Source: Waddlia chondrophila WSU 86-1044
Lineage (GTDB): Bacteria > Chlamydiota > Chlamydiia > Chlamydiales > CAMCWV01
DNA: 62,330 nt
Assembly (NCBI GenBank): GCA_945882915.1
Contig: CAMCWV010000010.1
Coordinates: 1 to 62,330 of the forward strand
Direction of reading: 5' to 3'
Part shown: positions 26,173 through 34,875 of the stretch, piece by piece
Numbering within the stretch: position 1 is the first letter of the stretch
How the letters are laid out: each line of letters begins with the position of its first letter
Made by a program: the position numbers and the translations under genes
Notes under the pieces: generated by a model
What the model was told of the DNA's origin: nothing
The model's input: only the letters and a program-made list of their open reading frames with translations
Database searches by the model: none

Positions 26173-26961
26173 ATGCAGTGTCCTCTCTGCGGTGCAGAAA
26201 ATGACTTTAAGGCTCACGGGTGCGAGGTCTGTGATACAGACCTGCCACGCTTTTCTTCAGAAAAGAAGAAAGGAAAGGGGCAGGTGATTCTCGACACGGT
26301 CAATGGTGCGGGTAGAGGAGTTAGCTTCTTTAAGCTTGCTTTATGGGTTTGCGCTATTGTTGCAGTAGCTGGACCTTGGGTCCTTATGCGAGATCTTTTA
26401 ACGGTTCCTGAAGTTGTGAAGTACTCTCGGATGGATTATGCTGATTTGAAGGCGAGCTATTTAGAGAATGCTGCGACGTGGGATACGCAGAAGAGTCAGG
26501 TTCTTCAAGCAATACAAACGAAGCGCTCAGTAAATAATATGAGCCCTTCACATCTTTTTCTTCGAGAGGTGCCGATGGAGGTAGCTCTTTCGTTTTTACT
26601 TAAAGACCTTCACTTTATTGAAGCTGCTGATGATATCGCCTTTTATCCTAAAAGCGACCCGATGGCCACAAGTGATGTCACGACGACACTCATCCTCTCT
26701 AAGTATCAGTCCTCTTTTTGGCCGCTGTCAATTCTTCTTTCCTTAGAAATTCATTTTCGCGAAATGCCCTCTGGACAAGTTGTTGCAGAGTTTACGGCGC
26801 TTAAGCGTGGGAGCAGAACAGTTCCTGTGGAGCTTGCGTGGACTTATTTTGCTACGGAATTAAACGTTCTTAGCCGGCTTGAGCAAATGGCTGGCGGCGT
26901 TCAAGAGCTTCGGTTCATCCAAAATGATGATACCGCCCTCCTCCAGTGGACCGAAAAATAA
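26173..26961 (+). CDS. Zinc-ribbon membrane protein, unknown
   Basis: The 262-residue protein begins with a double CxxC zinc ribbon (CPLCGAENDF...GCEVCDTDLP, residues 3-25). A basic linker and one membrane segment (about 57-75, ALWVCAIVAVAGPWVL) follow, then an extracytoplasmic domain of about 190 residues (LHFIEAADDIAFYPKSDP, LSLEIHFREMPSGQVVAEF). A cytosolic zinc ribbon joined to a membrane anchor is seen in several sensor or assembly proteins; no further assignment is possible. It follows metK by 52 bases and ends just before the second hairpin copy. Confidence 0.65.
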   Translation: MQCPLCGAENDFKAHGCEVCDTDLPRFSSEKKKGKGQVILDTVNGAGRGVSFFKLALWVCAIVAVAGPWVLMRDLLTVPEVVKYSRMDYADLKASYLENAATWDTQKSQVLQAIQTKRSVNNMSPSHLFLREVPMEVALSFLLKDLHFIEAADDIAFYPKSDPMATSDVTTTLILSKYQSSFWPLSILLSLEIHFREMPSGQVVAEFTALKRGSRTVPVELAWTYFATELNVLSRLEQMAGGVQELRFIQNDDTALLQWTEK

Positions 26962-26974
26962 CCGTAAAATCGGT

Positions 26975-27017
26975 AACAGTTCACATACCCTTCCTTCGTC
27001 GGTGCATGTGAACTGTT
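26975..27017. terminator. Hairpin AACAGTTCACAT/ATGTGAACTGTT (copy 2)
   Basis: This is almost identical to the hairpin at 23099-23141 (one base differs). It lies 14 bases after a gene and runs directly into a truncated palindromic repeat, as if it had replaced the left half of that element. Confidence 0.55.
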
Positions 27018-27018
27018 A

Positions 27019-27112
27019 CTTTGTATTTCTAATACTAAGGCACTTGCGATCATTCAGCCGCGGGAGCTTTCGCGCTAGTCCAAATTCCCATTTTCAGCTA
27101 AGCGGAGTATAT
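27019..27112. mobile_element. Palindromic repeat, right half only
   Basis: It contains the central unit TTTCTAATACTAAGGCACTT, the block GCGATCATTCAGCC, GCTTTCGCGCTAG and the right terminus AGCTAAGCGGAGTATATA. The left half is missing and replaced by the unrelated hairpin at 26975-27017. Confidence 0.8.
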
Positions 27113-27140
27113 AAAGTAGGGTGTCAGTAAGGAGAGCCAC

Positions 27141-27872
27141 CTACTTGGTAGCGGTCTCTTCTTCTTTTAGCCGGTAACCTACGCCGCGGACGGTTTCAAT
27201 CCAGGTAAAGGGGCTTTCTCTCGGGTCTTGAGGGCCAAGTTTCTTGCGTAAAGAGGCGATGTGCACGTCAATGTTTCGATCCAAAATATAATGGTCTTCA
27301 TTTTGAACGTCATCAAGAAGGTTATCGCGTGAGAGGACTTGGCCGCGATTGACTAGCAGCCTTTTAAGAATGCCAAATTCTGATAAGGTGAGCTGGATGT
27401 ACTTATTTTTTTTGCGCATGAGGTGACGGTCTACCTCTAGCGTAAAATCTCCAAACGACATTGTTTTAGAGCCTTTTTCTGTCTCTTTGCTGCCGCCTCT
27501 GCGCAGAATTGCTTTAATCCGCGAGAAGAGCACTTTTGGCGAGAAAGGTTTTGCGACGTAGTCATCAGCGCCGAGTTCAAGGCCAAGCATCATATCCACT
27601 TCTTCATTTTTGGCAGAGAGGATGATGATGGGAATGCTTTTTAGTTCAGGATGTTGCTTCATTTTGCGGCAGACATCTAACCCGTTAAGCCCTGGTAGCA
27701 TAAGATCTAAAATCACCAGGTCAGGGCGTTCTCTGTCGACAGCCCGGTAACCATTCAGTCCATCTTCTTCCCAGAGGAGTTTGTACTGAGAGGAGATATC
27801 TGCTTGTATTTTGATCATTGAGCGGATGTCTTCTTCATCTTCAATGAGAAGGAGACGTTTTTTCTGAGCCAT
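27141..27872 (-). CDS. OmpR/PhoB-type response regulator
   Basis: The 243-residue product (ATG 27872, AAGGAGC 7 nt upstream; a longer in-frame start at 27992 is unlikely) has an N-terminal receiver and a C-terminal winged helix. Receiver residues are complete: acidic pair in IEDEEDIR, phospho-acceptor Asp in LVILDLMLPG, Thr/Ser position in IIILSAKNEE, and Lys in YVAKPF. The DNA-binding domain has LTLSEFGILKRLLVNRGQVL and VRGVGYRL. No histidine kinase is nearby. The Chlamydiaceae OmpR-type regulator ChxR is atypical and lacks the phospho-acceptor, so this is either its less degenerate relative or a different regulator. It faces tatD divergently. Confidence 0.88.
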   Translation of the reverse strand: MAQKKRLLLIEDEEDIRSMIKIQADISSQYKLLWEEDGLNGYRAVDRERPDLVILDLMLPGLNGLDVCRKMKQHPELKSIPIIILSAKNEEVDMMLGLELGADDYVAKPFSPKVLFSRIKAILRRGGSKETEKGSKTMSFGDFTLEVDRHLMRKKNKYIQLTLSEFGILKRLLVNRGQVLSRDNLLDDVQNEDHYILDRNIDVHIASLRKKLGPQDPRESPFTWIETVRGVGYRLKEEETATK

Positions 27873-27986
27873 GGAAGAGCTCCTTACGGTAGTAGATTGT
27901 AAAAGGATTGTTTTATCCCTCTTCTGATCATTTTTGTGGAGTAAAAAGATGCGAGGCGAGGATAAAATAGCTGCTTGGAGGGTGTT

Positions 27987-28775
27987 ATGCAACTAGAAAA
28001 CAAACCAGAGTACATTGATTCACATGCGCATATTAGCGGCCTGAAAGAAGGGGTAAAGGCCTTAATCAACAGAGCCCAGCAAGCACACATTTCTCATATC
28101 ATCAATATTTGTACCGATATTGCTACGCTTGAAGAAGGCCTTATTCTTGCTAGCCTTTATTCATGGATCCATAATGCAGCATCGACAACGCCTCATGATG
28201 TTGTCAAGGAAGGTGAGGTTGTATTTCCGGTAATTGCTCAAGCTGCCCGTAGAGGAGCTTTGGTTGCTATTGGCGAGACTGGTTTAGATTATTATTATGA
28301 GCGCGCTCCAAAAAAAGAGCAGAAAAAGTTTTTGCGTCGCTACCTGAGGCTGGCATTGGAGTGCAAGCTGCCTGTGATTATTCACTGCAGAGAGGCGTTT
28401 GTGGATCTATTTGCAATTTTAGATGAGGAGTATGTGGTAGGGGATAAGCACGCTCCGGGTGTGTTGCATTGCTTTACTGGGACAGTAGCAGAAGCTGAAG
28501 GAGTGATTGCGCGCGGATGGTATTTGTCGCTTAGTGGAATTGTGACATTTAAAAAGAGCGAATCTCTTCGAGAAGTGGCAAGGGTGGTCCCTCTTGAAAA
28601 GCTTCTCATCGAGACAGACACTCCTTATTTAGCTCCGCAGAGTCGTAGGGGCAAACCAAATGAGCCAGCATACCTTCCAGAGATAGCTGCTGTTATTGCA
28701 GATCTCCGTGGAATTTCCATCGAATCTCTTGCCGCCGTTACTTCTCAAAACGCCCGCACTCTCTTCCGCCTATAA
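27987..28775 (+). CDS. tatD: TatD family metal-dependent DNase
   Basis: The 262-residue TIM-barrel hydrolase shows metal ligands in the expected order: IDSHAH at the N-terminus, GETGLDYYYE, PVIIHCREA, LHCFTGT and IETDTPYLAP, followed by RRGKPNEPAYLPEIA. TatD proteins are 3'-5' exonucleases and deoxyribonucleases with metal cofactors. ATG 27987 is chosen because GGAGGG lies 4 nt upstream; a TTG at 27975 overlaps that SD. It corresponds to CT594 next to dsbD and sdhC in Chlamydia. A right terminus of the palindromic repeat follows immediately after the stop. Confidence 0.93.
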   Translation: MQLENKPEYIDSHAHISGLKEGVKALINRAQQAHISHIINICTDIATLEEGLILASLYSWIHNAASTTPHDVVKEGEVVFPVIAQAARRGALVAIGETGLDYYYERAPKKEQKKFLRRYLRLALECKLPVIIHCREAFVDLFAILDEEYVVGDKHAPGVLHCFTGTVAEAEGVIARGWYLSLSGIVTFKKSESLREVARVVPLEKLLIETDTPYLAPQSRRGKPNEPAYLPEIAAVIADLRGISIESLAAVTSQNARTLFRL

Positions 28776-29147
28776 AAGCCCCATTTTCAGCTACGAGGAG
28801 TATATACAGAGTCAAGAAAATTCTTCATGCGATTGCCCTGGCTCTCATCCCTGTCATTACCCATATTTTGGGATAGCCGATTTGCTCAAAAACATGACTG
28901 CCTTATGCAGGAAGGTAACGTGGGCCGCCTAAGGTCTGGGATTCCAGATTGAGTCTACAACAAACGTTCGTTTTGGTTGTTTTAAGATGTGGGTAATGAC
29001 AAGGCTCTCATCCCTGTCTGGGATTCAGATTGTATCGCCCACGTAATGCTTGCCCACTCGTATGCTCTAAATAATTTTTTGTTGTAAAAAGAGGGGTGCT
29101 ATTGCTAGTCTACGTCTATCGTTATTGCACCATGTACGTACATAGTT
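28776..29147. repeat. Repeat-filled gap: right terminus of palindromic repeat plus second-family repeat
   Basis: The palindromic-repeat right terminus (CCATTTTCAGCTACGAGGAG, then TATATA) lies at 28780-28805 without a left part. About 28900-29048 holds a second repeat family: GGAAGGTAACGTGGGCCGCC, AAGGTCTGGGATTCCAGATT, AACAAACGTTCGTTT and GTGGGTAATGAC, parts of which recur at 48654-48770 and 62070-62160. No gene is supported; the sdhC promoter should lie near 29050-29140. Confidence 0.65.
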
Positions 29148-30176
29148 ATGGCTGTTGTCGCTCACCCTCTTCCTTCAGCATTCGTGTGGCGTAGGCTCCA
29201 CTCCTTAATGGGGCTTGGCCTCGTCCTTTTTCTTCTTGAGCATCTTTTTACAAATTCGCAGGCAGCCCTCTACTTCGGCAATGAAGGGAGCGGGTTCATT
29301 ACTCTTATCAACGGGATCTATAATATACCTGGACTGGTGGCGGTTGAAGTCGCCCTTATTGGCGTCCCGCTCCTGGTGCACATGATCTGGGGGATTAAAT
29401 ACGCGCTGACCTCCCGTCCCAACTCTTTTTCAAACGATGGCTCGCGCCCTGCTCTTCCACAGTACCGGCGGAACCGTGCCTATACTTTGCAGCGAATCAC
29501 CTCTTGGATACTTTTGGTGGGGATTATCTTGCATGTTGCGCAAATGCGCTTTATCGAAAGTCCTGCTACAGCACAGCTTGGAAGCGAAAAATACTACATG
29601 ATCGAGCTTTCTTTAGATAGTGGCCTCTATCCTTTAGCTGTAAGGCAAGATGTTCAGCTCTATGATGCAGCTGCAATCAATGAGCAGCGCGGTTTTGTAG
29701 CTCAACATTTGGCAGAGCACCCTCAGCTGCTCCCTTCAATAGAGCGACTGAAAGAGCTTGTTAGGCAGCGGGGAGCCACCCCAAATGCCCCTTTTAGCGA
29801 GAGCTTCTTGGAAGTTGTAAGCCAGGCAGTAAATATAGGGCAGTTGCAGCAGTGGGTCCAGGCGCTAGAGGCTCATTCTTTGGATGAAGGGGAAGTGCTT
29901 GCTGTCTCAACGCAGCCAGGGGTTGTGTGGCTCTTAAAAATTCGCGATACATTCAAGAGCGTCTGGATGCGCATCTTGTACACAATCTTTGTCATAGCGG
30001 CCTGCTTCCATGCTTTCAATGGACTTTGGACGGCTTTGATTACTTGGGGAGCGCTTCTCTCTTCCAGGGCTCAAACGCAAATGGCTCTTGTTGCGAAGGG
30101 GATGTTTGTCCTTCTCTCCCTCATGGGATTGGCAGCAATTTGGGCTACCTACCTTTCTGAACTCACTCTCTACTAA
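29148..30176 (+). CDS. sdhC: Succinate dehydrogenase cytochrome b subunit
   Basis: SdhC is the membrane anchor of complex II that binds heme and quinone. The 342-residue product has five membrane segments: residues about 20-38 (MGLGLVLFLLEHLF), 63-87 (VEVALIGVPLLVHMIWGIKY), 115-135, 268-290 (TIFVIAACFHAFNGLWTAL) and 315-335. Histidines in LLEHLF, LLVHMIW, ILHVAQ and CFHAFNGLW match the heme-ligand positions of the B. subtilis-type SdhC. A soluble stretch of about 100 residues (150-250) between segments 3 and 4 makes it longer than free-living homologues. No SD is obvious before ATG 29148. First gene of sdhCAB. Confidence 0.9.
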   Translation: MAVVAHPLPSAFVWRRLHSLMGLGLVLFLLEHLFTNSQAALYFGNEGSGFITLINGIYNIPGLVAVEVALIGVPLLVHMIWGIKYALTSRPNSFSNDGSRPALPQYRRNRAYTLQRITSWILLVGIILHVAQMRFIESPATAQLGSEKYYMIELSLDSGLYPLAVRQDVQLYDAAAINEQRGFVAQHLAEHPQLLPSIERLKELVRQRGATPNAPFSESFLEVVSQAVNIGQLQQWVQALEAHSLDEGEVLAVSTQPGVVWLLKIRDTFKSVWMRILYTIFVIAACFHAFNGLWTALITWGALLSSRAQTQMALVAKGMFVLLSLMGLAAIWATYLSELTLY

Positions 30177-30192
30177 TAGTAATTAGAAATTA

Positions 30193-32091
30193 ATGACTAA
30201 AACGCATGCAGAAAAAACAGTTATTGTTGTAGGAGGAGGGCTCGCTGGCCTTTCAACTGCGATGCGCCTTGCAGAAAATGGATACAACATCAAGCTTGTG
30301 TCAGTTACCAAAGTGAAGCGGTCTCACTCTGTATGTGCTCAAGGGGGCATTAACGCCGCCATGAACCTCAAAGGTGAGGATGACTCGCCAAGTATCCACG
30401 CCTACGACACAATCAAAGGGGGAGACTTTCTTGCAAACCAGCCTCCTATTTTAGAAATGTGTTTGGCAGCTCCTGGAATTATTAGGCTTATGGAGCGTTT
30501 GGGGTGCCCGTTTAGCCGGACTCCCGAGGGGTTTATGGACTTCAGACGTTTTGGCGGGACCCTCTACAATCGGACAGCATTCGCTGGGGCGTCAACGGGT
30601 CAGCAGCTCCTTTACGCTCTTGATGAGCAGGTGCGTCGATATGAGGTTCAAGGGCAGGTAGAGAAGTACGAATTTTATGAGTTTATGCGTCTTGTAATGG
30701 ATGAGCATGGAGTGGCCCGCGGCATTGTCGCTATGGATCTTCTGAATCAGAAGCTCCACATTCTGAAGGGAAATGCCGTTGTTATCGCTACAGGTGGCCC
30801 CGGAGTTATTTTTAAGTGGTCGACGAACTCGACTTTCTGCACTGGAGCTGCTAATGGCCGCCTCTACATGCAGGGGATGTATTATGCCAACGGGGAGTTT
30901 GTTCAGGTGCACCCCACAGCAATTCCAGGGGCTGATAAGCTCCGGTTAATTTCTGAATCGGTACGTGGAGAGGGGGGGAGGATGTGGGTCTATGGAGACT
31001 CCTCCAAGAGCGTTAAAAATGCAAAGGGAGAGACAATCCTTTGTGGCAAGACAGGGGAGCCTTGGTACTTTCTCGAAGAGCTTTATCCAAAGTATGGGAA
31101 TCTTGTCCCTCGAGACATTGCTTCTCGAGCGGTTCTTGAGGTGTGTGAGCTTGGGCTTGGTGTCGACGGTGAAAATCAAGTCTATTTGGATGTGAGGCAC
31201 CTTTCGGAAGAAAAGTTACATAAGTTTGAGTCTGTCCTTGAGATCTATCGCAAATTTACAGGTGAAGATCCGCGCAAAACTCCTATGAAGATCTTCCCTG
31301 CTGTTCACTACTCAATGGGAGGCGCTTGGGTCGATTGGCCTGCAGCGGATGATGCCGACCGTTGGAAGAAGTACAGACAGATGACGAATCTTCAAGGGTG
31401 CTTTAACGTAGGAGAGTCCGATTACCAGTATCATGGCGCCAATCGTTTAGGAGCTAACTCTCTTCTTTCATGTATCTATGGAGGGCTTGTTACTGCGGGA
31501 GAAGTTGGTCGCTATATTGACAATTTGTCTTCAGGATTTGGATCTACCCCTTCACAGGCATTTGAAGGGGCCCTTAAGCTCGAAGAGGAGTTTAAGCAAG
31601 ACCTTTTAAGTAGAAATGGTCCGGAAAACGTCCATCTCCTCCACGATGAGCTGGCAGAGGTTATGGTTAAGCATGTCACTGTTAAGAGAAACAACGGCGA
31701 CCTTGCTCTGGCCATTGATAAAATTAAAGAGTTGCGAGAAAGGTACAAGCAGATCTCTCTTGGGGATCGAAGTTCTACGGCGAACAAAACCTTTATTTTT
31801 GCTAATCAGTTCCGCTCAATGCTAGAGCTTGCCTTAGTGATCACGAAGGGGGCGCTCCTTCGTAATGAGTTTCGTGGCGTTCATTTTAAGCCCGAATTTC
31901 CTAAACGGAATGATGAGCAGTGGCTCAAAACAACACTTGCCCAGTATGATCCTACTAAGGACGAGCCTGTCATCTCTTATGAGCCTGTAGATCTGCGCCA
32001 CTTGAAGCCTTTTTTGCGTGACTACACGCATGCAGAAAAGGTTAAGCCTACATTGGAGAATATCCCCGCGAATATCCTTCTACCTATCTAA
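30193..32091 (+). CDS. sdhA: Succinate dehydrogenase flavoprotein subunit
   Basis: SdhA oxidises succinate to fumarate with covalent FAD. The 632-residue product starts with the dinucleotide fold VVGGGLAGLSTAMRLAENG. It carries SHSVCAQGGINAA (the FAD-linking His environment is here SHSVCAQGG), FRRFGGTLYNRTAFAG, FVQVHPTAIPG, the catalytic region SVRGEGG and DIASRAV, and YQYHGANRLGANSLLSCIYGG. This is the long B. subtilis/Chlamydia-type subunit. It lies 16 bases after sdhC and 9 before sdhB. Confidence 0.96.
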   Translation: MTKTHAEKTVIVVGGGLAGLSTAMRLAENGYNIKLVSVTKVKRSHSVCAQGGINAAMNLKGEDDSPSIHAYDTIKGGDFLANQPPILEMCLAAPGIIRLMERLGCPFSRTPEGFMDFRRFGGTLYNRTAFAGASTGQQLLYALDEQVRRYEVQGQVEKYEFYEFMRLVMDEHGVARGIVAMDLLNQKLHILKGNAVVIATGGPGVIFKWSTNSTFCTGAANGRLYMQGMYYANGEFVQVHPTAIPGADKLRLISESVRGEGGRMWVYGDSSKSVKNAKGETILCGKTGEPWYFLEELYPKYGNLVPRDIASRAVLEVCELGLGVDGENQVYLDVRHLSEEKLHKFESVLEIYRKFTGEDPRKTPMKIFPAVHYSMGGAWVDWPAADDADRWKKYRQMTNLQGCFNVGESDYQYHGANRLGANSLLSCIYGGLVTAGEVGRYIDNLSSGFGSTPSQAFEGALKLEEEFKQDLLSRNGPENVHLLHDELAEVMVKHVTVKRNNGDLALAIDKIKELRERYKQISLGDRSSTANKTFIFANQFRSMLELALVITKGALLRNEFRGVHFKPEFPKRNDEQWLKTTLAQYDPTKDEPVISYEPVDLRHLKPFLRDYTHAEKVKPTLENIPANILLPI

Positions 32092-32099
32092 GAGGAGTA
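32086..32099 (+). promoter_or_regulatory. sdhB ribosome-binding site identical to the palindromic-repeat terminus
   Basis: CTAAGAGGAGTATATG: GAGGAG lies 3 nt before the sdhB ATG (32101), and the whole string matches the right terminus of the repeat family (GCTAAGAGGAGTATA). The preceding bases do not continue as repeat sequence. It is either a chance RBS, the kind of site from which the repeat terminus evolved, or a tiny remnant. Confidence 0.6.
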
Positions 32100-32100
32100 T

Positions 32101-32871
32101 ATGTCTGAAACATTTACGCTGAGAGTTTATCGAGGGACTACGGGTGAGCAGCATTGGGAGGACTTTGAGATCGCGCTCCATCCTAGGATGAACATTATTT
32201 CTGCGCTTATGGCAATCGAAAAGCATCCTAAGAATATAAAGGGAGAGAGTGTTGCTCCTGTTGTTTGGGAAGGGGGGTGCTTAGAAGAGGTGTGTGGGTC
32301 GTGTTCGATGCTCATCAATGGGCAGCCAAGACAGGCTTGTACAGCGCTCATTCGTTCTATTCTAGAGCAGACAAAGCACAATGTGATCACTCTGGCCCCG
32401 TTTACGAAGTTCCCTCTTGTTCGTGATCTTATTGTCGACAGGGAACCGATGTTTGAGGGGTTGAAGAAGGTGCACGGGTGGATAGAGGTCGATGATACAT
32501 ATGACAGGGCGTCTCCCCCTTTGCGCATTAGCCAGGCAAAGCAGGATGTGATGTATTCGCTTTCTACATGTATGACCTGTGGGTGCTGTTCAGAGGCCTG
32601 TCCTCAAGTCGGTAAGCATTCTAAATTCATTGGCCCTGCAGCAATTTCTCAGGCTCGGTTGTTTAATGCCCATCCAGTAGGGAAGCTGACGCAAGAAGAT
32701 CGCTTGCGCCCTTTGATGGAAGAGGGGGGCATTAATGATTGTGGAAATTCTCAAAACTGCGTTCAGGTGTGTCCCAAGGGAATTCCTCTCACAGATTCTA
32801 TTGCGGCAATAGGAAGGGATGTGACCTTACAGGCGCTGCGCGATCTTTTCAGCCTTCCTGACCGTGACTAA
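32101..32871 (+). CDS. sdhB: Succinate dehydrogenase iron-sulfur subunit
   Basis: SdhB passes electrons from FAD to quinone. The 256-residue protein has the plant-type ferredoxin cysteines (GGCLEEVCGSCSMLING...QACTAL; residues about 60-82) for the 2Fe-2S centre. The C-terminal clusters are CMTCGCCSEACPQ (about 158-170) and NCVQVCPKGIP (about 219-229) for the 4Fe-4S and 3Fe-4S centres. Last gene of sdhCAB; the order C-A-B matches CT593-CT591. Confidence 0.96.
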   Translation: MSETFTLRVYRGTTGEQHWEDFEIALHPRMNIISALMAIEKHPKNIKGESVAPVVWEGGCLEEVCGSCSMLINGQPRQACTALIRSILEQTKHNVITLAPFTKFPLVRDLIVDREPMFEGLKKVHGWIEVDDTYDRASPPLRISQAKQDVMYSLSTCMTCGCCSEACPQVGKHSKFIGPAAISQARLFNAHPVGKLTQEDRLRPLMEEGGINDCGNSQNCVQVCPKGIPLTDSIAAIGRDVTLQALRDLFSLPDRD

Positions 32872-32903
32872 AATAGTAAGCACAGGCCTAAGAGAGTGTA
32901 ATT

Positions 32904-32984
32904 TAAACGCAAAGACGCAAAGAATTATGCGGGCAATGCCGTCGAATAATGACTTTTCTGAATTTCTTAGCGTCTTTGTGTTTA
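32904..32984. repeat. Inverted repeat with CGCAAAGACGCAAAG arms
   Basis: TTAAACGCAAAGACGCAAAG pairs with TTAGCGTCTTTGTGTTTA across about 40 bases. It resembles the borders of GxxExxY-type units but has no gene inside. It lies between sdhB and the glycosyltransferase and may act as a hairpin after sdhB. Confidence 0.65.
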
Positions 32985-33023
32985 ATATTTTCATTGGTTT
33001 TCTAGTCTGTATGGTGAGATTTA

Positions 33024-34568
33024 ATGACTACTAGCCCCAGGTTTTCCCAGCTTGTTTTCCTTGTAATTCTGAAGACAATCTGGGCTGTTGGTATGGTTTC
33101 CTACTACGGTATTGGGCTGTCTCCAGACGAGGCGCAGTACTGGACGTGGAGTCAAAATTTAGACTGGGGCTACTATAGCAAGCCGCCAGGGATTGCTTGG
33201 GAGATCTGGGCGGGTTGCCAGCTGTTTGGAAATACTGAGCTAGGCGTTCGCTTTGGAGCTATTCTCATTTCGGCATTACTTGCTTTTGCCATTTACGCAC
33301 TGGCTCGCTGCTGCCGCCTAAAGTCTTCGACAGCTTTCTGGGCTGGCGTTGTCATGAGTTTCTGCCCAATTGGGATCATGGCCTCTTTTGCTGCAACTAC
33401 AGATGGCGGGTCTATTCTCTTTTTTACGCTGGCAGCAGCCGTTGTTGCAAGCGCGCTTGATCGCGGAGAAGGGCCACGCTTCTTAATGGTTGGCTTCTTT
33501 ATTCTCTGCGGCGCCCTTTTCAAGTGGACCACCTATTTCTTCTGGATTTGGGCAGTCTTGTTTATCTCTTACTATCCGCGCCCACGCATGAGGCATGTGA
33601 TGGACGGGCTGATCCTTTCGCTGCTTGCACTGCTTCCTAGCATAGTGTGGAATGGGCGGCACGACTGGCCAACATTTAAGCATGTCTACTACACAATTTT
33701 TAAGGCTGTAGGGCCAGTTGCCAAGCATGTTTCACAAAGCAACTTCTTTGATTTCCTAGGCGCTCAAATTGGCTTGCTTTCGCCGGTTTATTTCATTTTG
33801 CTTTGCTGTGGGATTGGGGGCTTAGCAAGATATCGGAAGAGCGCCTCTCCAGCGCTTGTTTTTTGCGGCGCTATTTTCCTTTCAATCATCCCTTATTTTA
33901 TCGCTTCGTGTTTCAATAAGATCCAGGCGAATTGGGCGGTATGGGTTTACCCTACAGCTATTGTTGTTTTGTGTTGGTGGGCGCTTGAGTACCGGGCCAG
34001 AGCGCGCGTATGGATGCATGTTGGAGCCTATTCTTCGGTCATCCTCTCGCTTCTTGTAATTGCTGTGCCGTATATTCAAAGTCATAGCCTCTTCCCTGCA
34101 AATCCCATCCCCTATAAGCTCAATGCATTTCGTCAAAGTTTAGGCTGGCAAAATCTTAAGCCTGCTCTGCAAGAAAGTGGTTACGATTCAACGAAGGACT
34201 TCCTTTTTGGGGATTCCTACCAAATGGCAAGTATTCTTAGTTTTTATGGGGAAGGGCAAAATAGGGCTTATTTCCTTAATTTACATAGCTCTAGAAAGAA
34301 TCAATTTTCTTATTGGCCGGGTCTTGCTAAAGAAGGGCTAAACCGCACAGGCTATTTCGTTTACACGGAAAATACTTCAGACTTTCTTGCTGCGCAGGAT
34401 AAAAAAGTCGCGTACTACCAGCAAGTCCTTAAGCCTTATTTTCATACAGTTATATTTGTTAGGGCAGCTCCTCTCTTTTCTGCCTATGGCCAAACCGTTA
34501 AGGGAGCGCTCATCTTCAAATGCGAAGGTTACAACGGCACTTCCCCTCCAGATCCCGACATTTATTAG
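33024..34568 (+). CDS. GT39 (ArnT/PMT-like) membrane glycosyltransferase
   Basis: The 514-residue protein has about ten membrane segments and the signature of the GT39/ArnT-type glycosyltransferases near the N-terminus: GLSPDEAQYWTWSQNLDWGY followed by YSKPPGIAW. The DE pair is the catalytic base region and the Lys-Pro-Pro-Gly follows at the family spacing. A C-terminal soluble domain (about 370-514) includes LFGDSYQMASILSFYG. Such enzymes use polyprenyl-phosphate-linked sugars to modify lipid A or proteins on the outer face of the inner membrane. The actual acceptor is unknown. It is a single gene with repeat-rich flanks. Confidence 0.82.
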   Translation: MTTSPRFSQLVFLVILKTIWAVGMVSYYGIGLSPDEAQYWTWSQNLDWGYYSKPPGIAWEIWAGCQLFGNTELGVRFGAILISALLAFAIYALARCCRLKSSTAFWAGVVMSFCPIGIMASFAATTDGGSILFFTLAAAVVASALDRGEGPRFLMVGFFILCGALFKWTTYFFWIWAVLFISYYPRPRMRHVMDGLILSLLALLPSIVWNGRHDWPTFKHVYYTIFKAVGPVAKHVSQSNFFDFLGAQIGLLSPVYFILLCCGIGGLARYRKSASPALVFCGAIFLSIIPYFIASCFNKIQANWAVWVYPTAIVVLCWWALEYRARARVWMHVGAYSSVILSLLVIAVPYIQSHSLFPANPIPYKLNAFRQSLGWQNLKPALQESGYDSTKDFLFGDSYQMASILSFYGEGQNRAYFLNLHSSRKNQFSYWPGLAKEGLNRTGYFVYTENTSDFLAAQDKKVAYYQQVLKPYFHTVIFVRAAPLFSAYGQTVKGALIFKCEGYNGTSPPDPDIY

Positions 34569-34613
34569 GCTAAAAACGGTGGTGACAGAAATAGGGTAAG
34601 GGATATGATTGAC

Positions 34614-34684
34614 TATACTCCTCTTAGCTGAAAACAGGGCTTTGGCGCCCTCCAAATTCCCGTTTTCAGCTAAGAGGAGTATAT
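34614..34684. mobile_element. Palindromic repeat, minimal copy
   Basis: The shortest complete copy, about 71 bp: left terminus TATACTCCTCTTAGCTGAAA, a short centre CAGGGCTTTGGCGCCC, and right terminus CCGTTTTCAGCTAAGAGGAG plus TATATA. The flanks are GATTGAC on the left and TATCGAC on the right. It lies between the convergent GT39 and lplA genes. Confidence 0.85.
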
Positions 34685-34875
34685 ATCGACTACAGAACAA
34701 GTTTTGTCTGCCGATAAGGACACCCTAGCGACCAATGCGCTTCAGCGATAAGTAATTTTTAGGGGATCACGACGCTTAAAGAAATAGCCTCTAAGTGGCT
34801 TAGCTGCTCAAGAGATAGATCCTTAAGGAAGCGGTCCCACCTTTTAACACTGGTTGACAGTGCGGTCATAGACCC

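Noticed and set aside
34685..34875. Possible gene in the gap between GT39 and lplA
   Set aside because: No frame with a start and RBS of reasonable length; no recognisable sequence.
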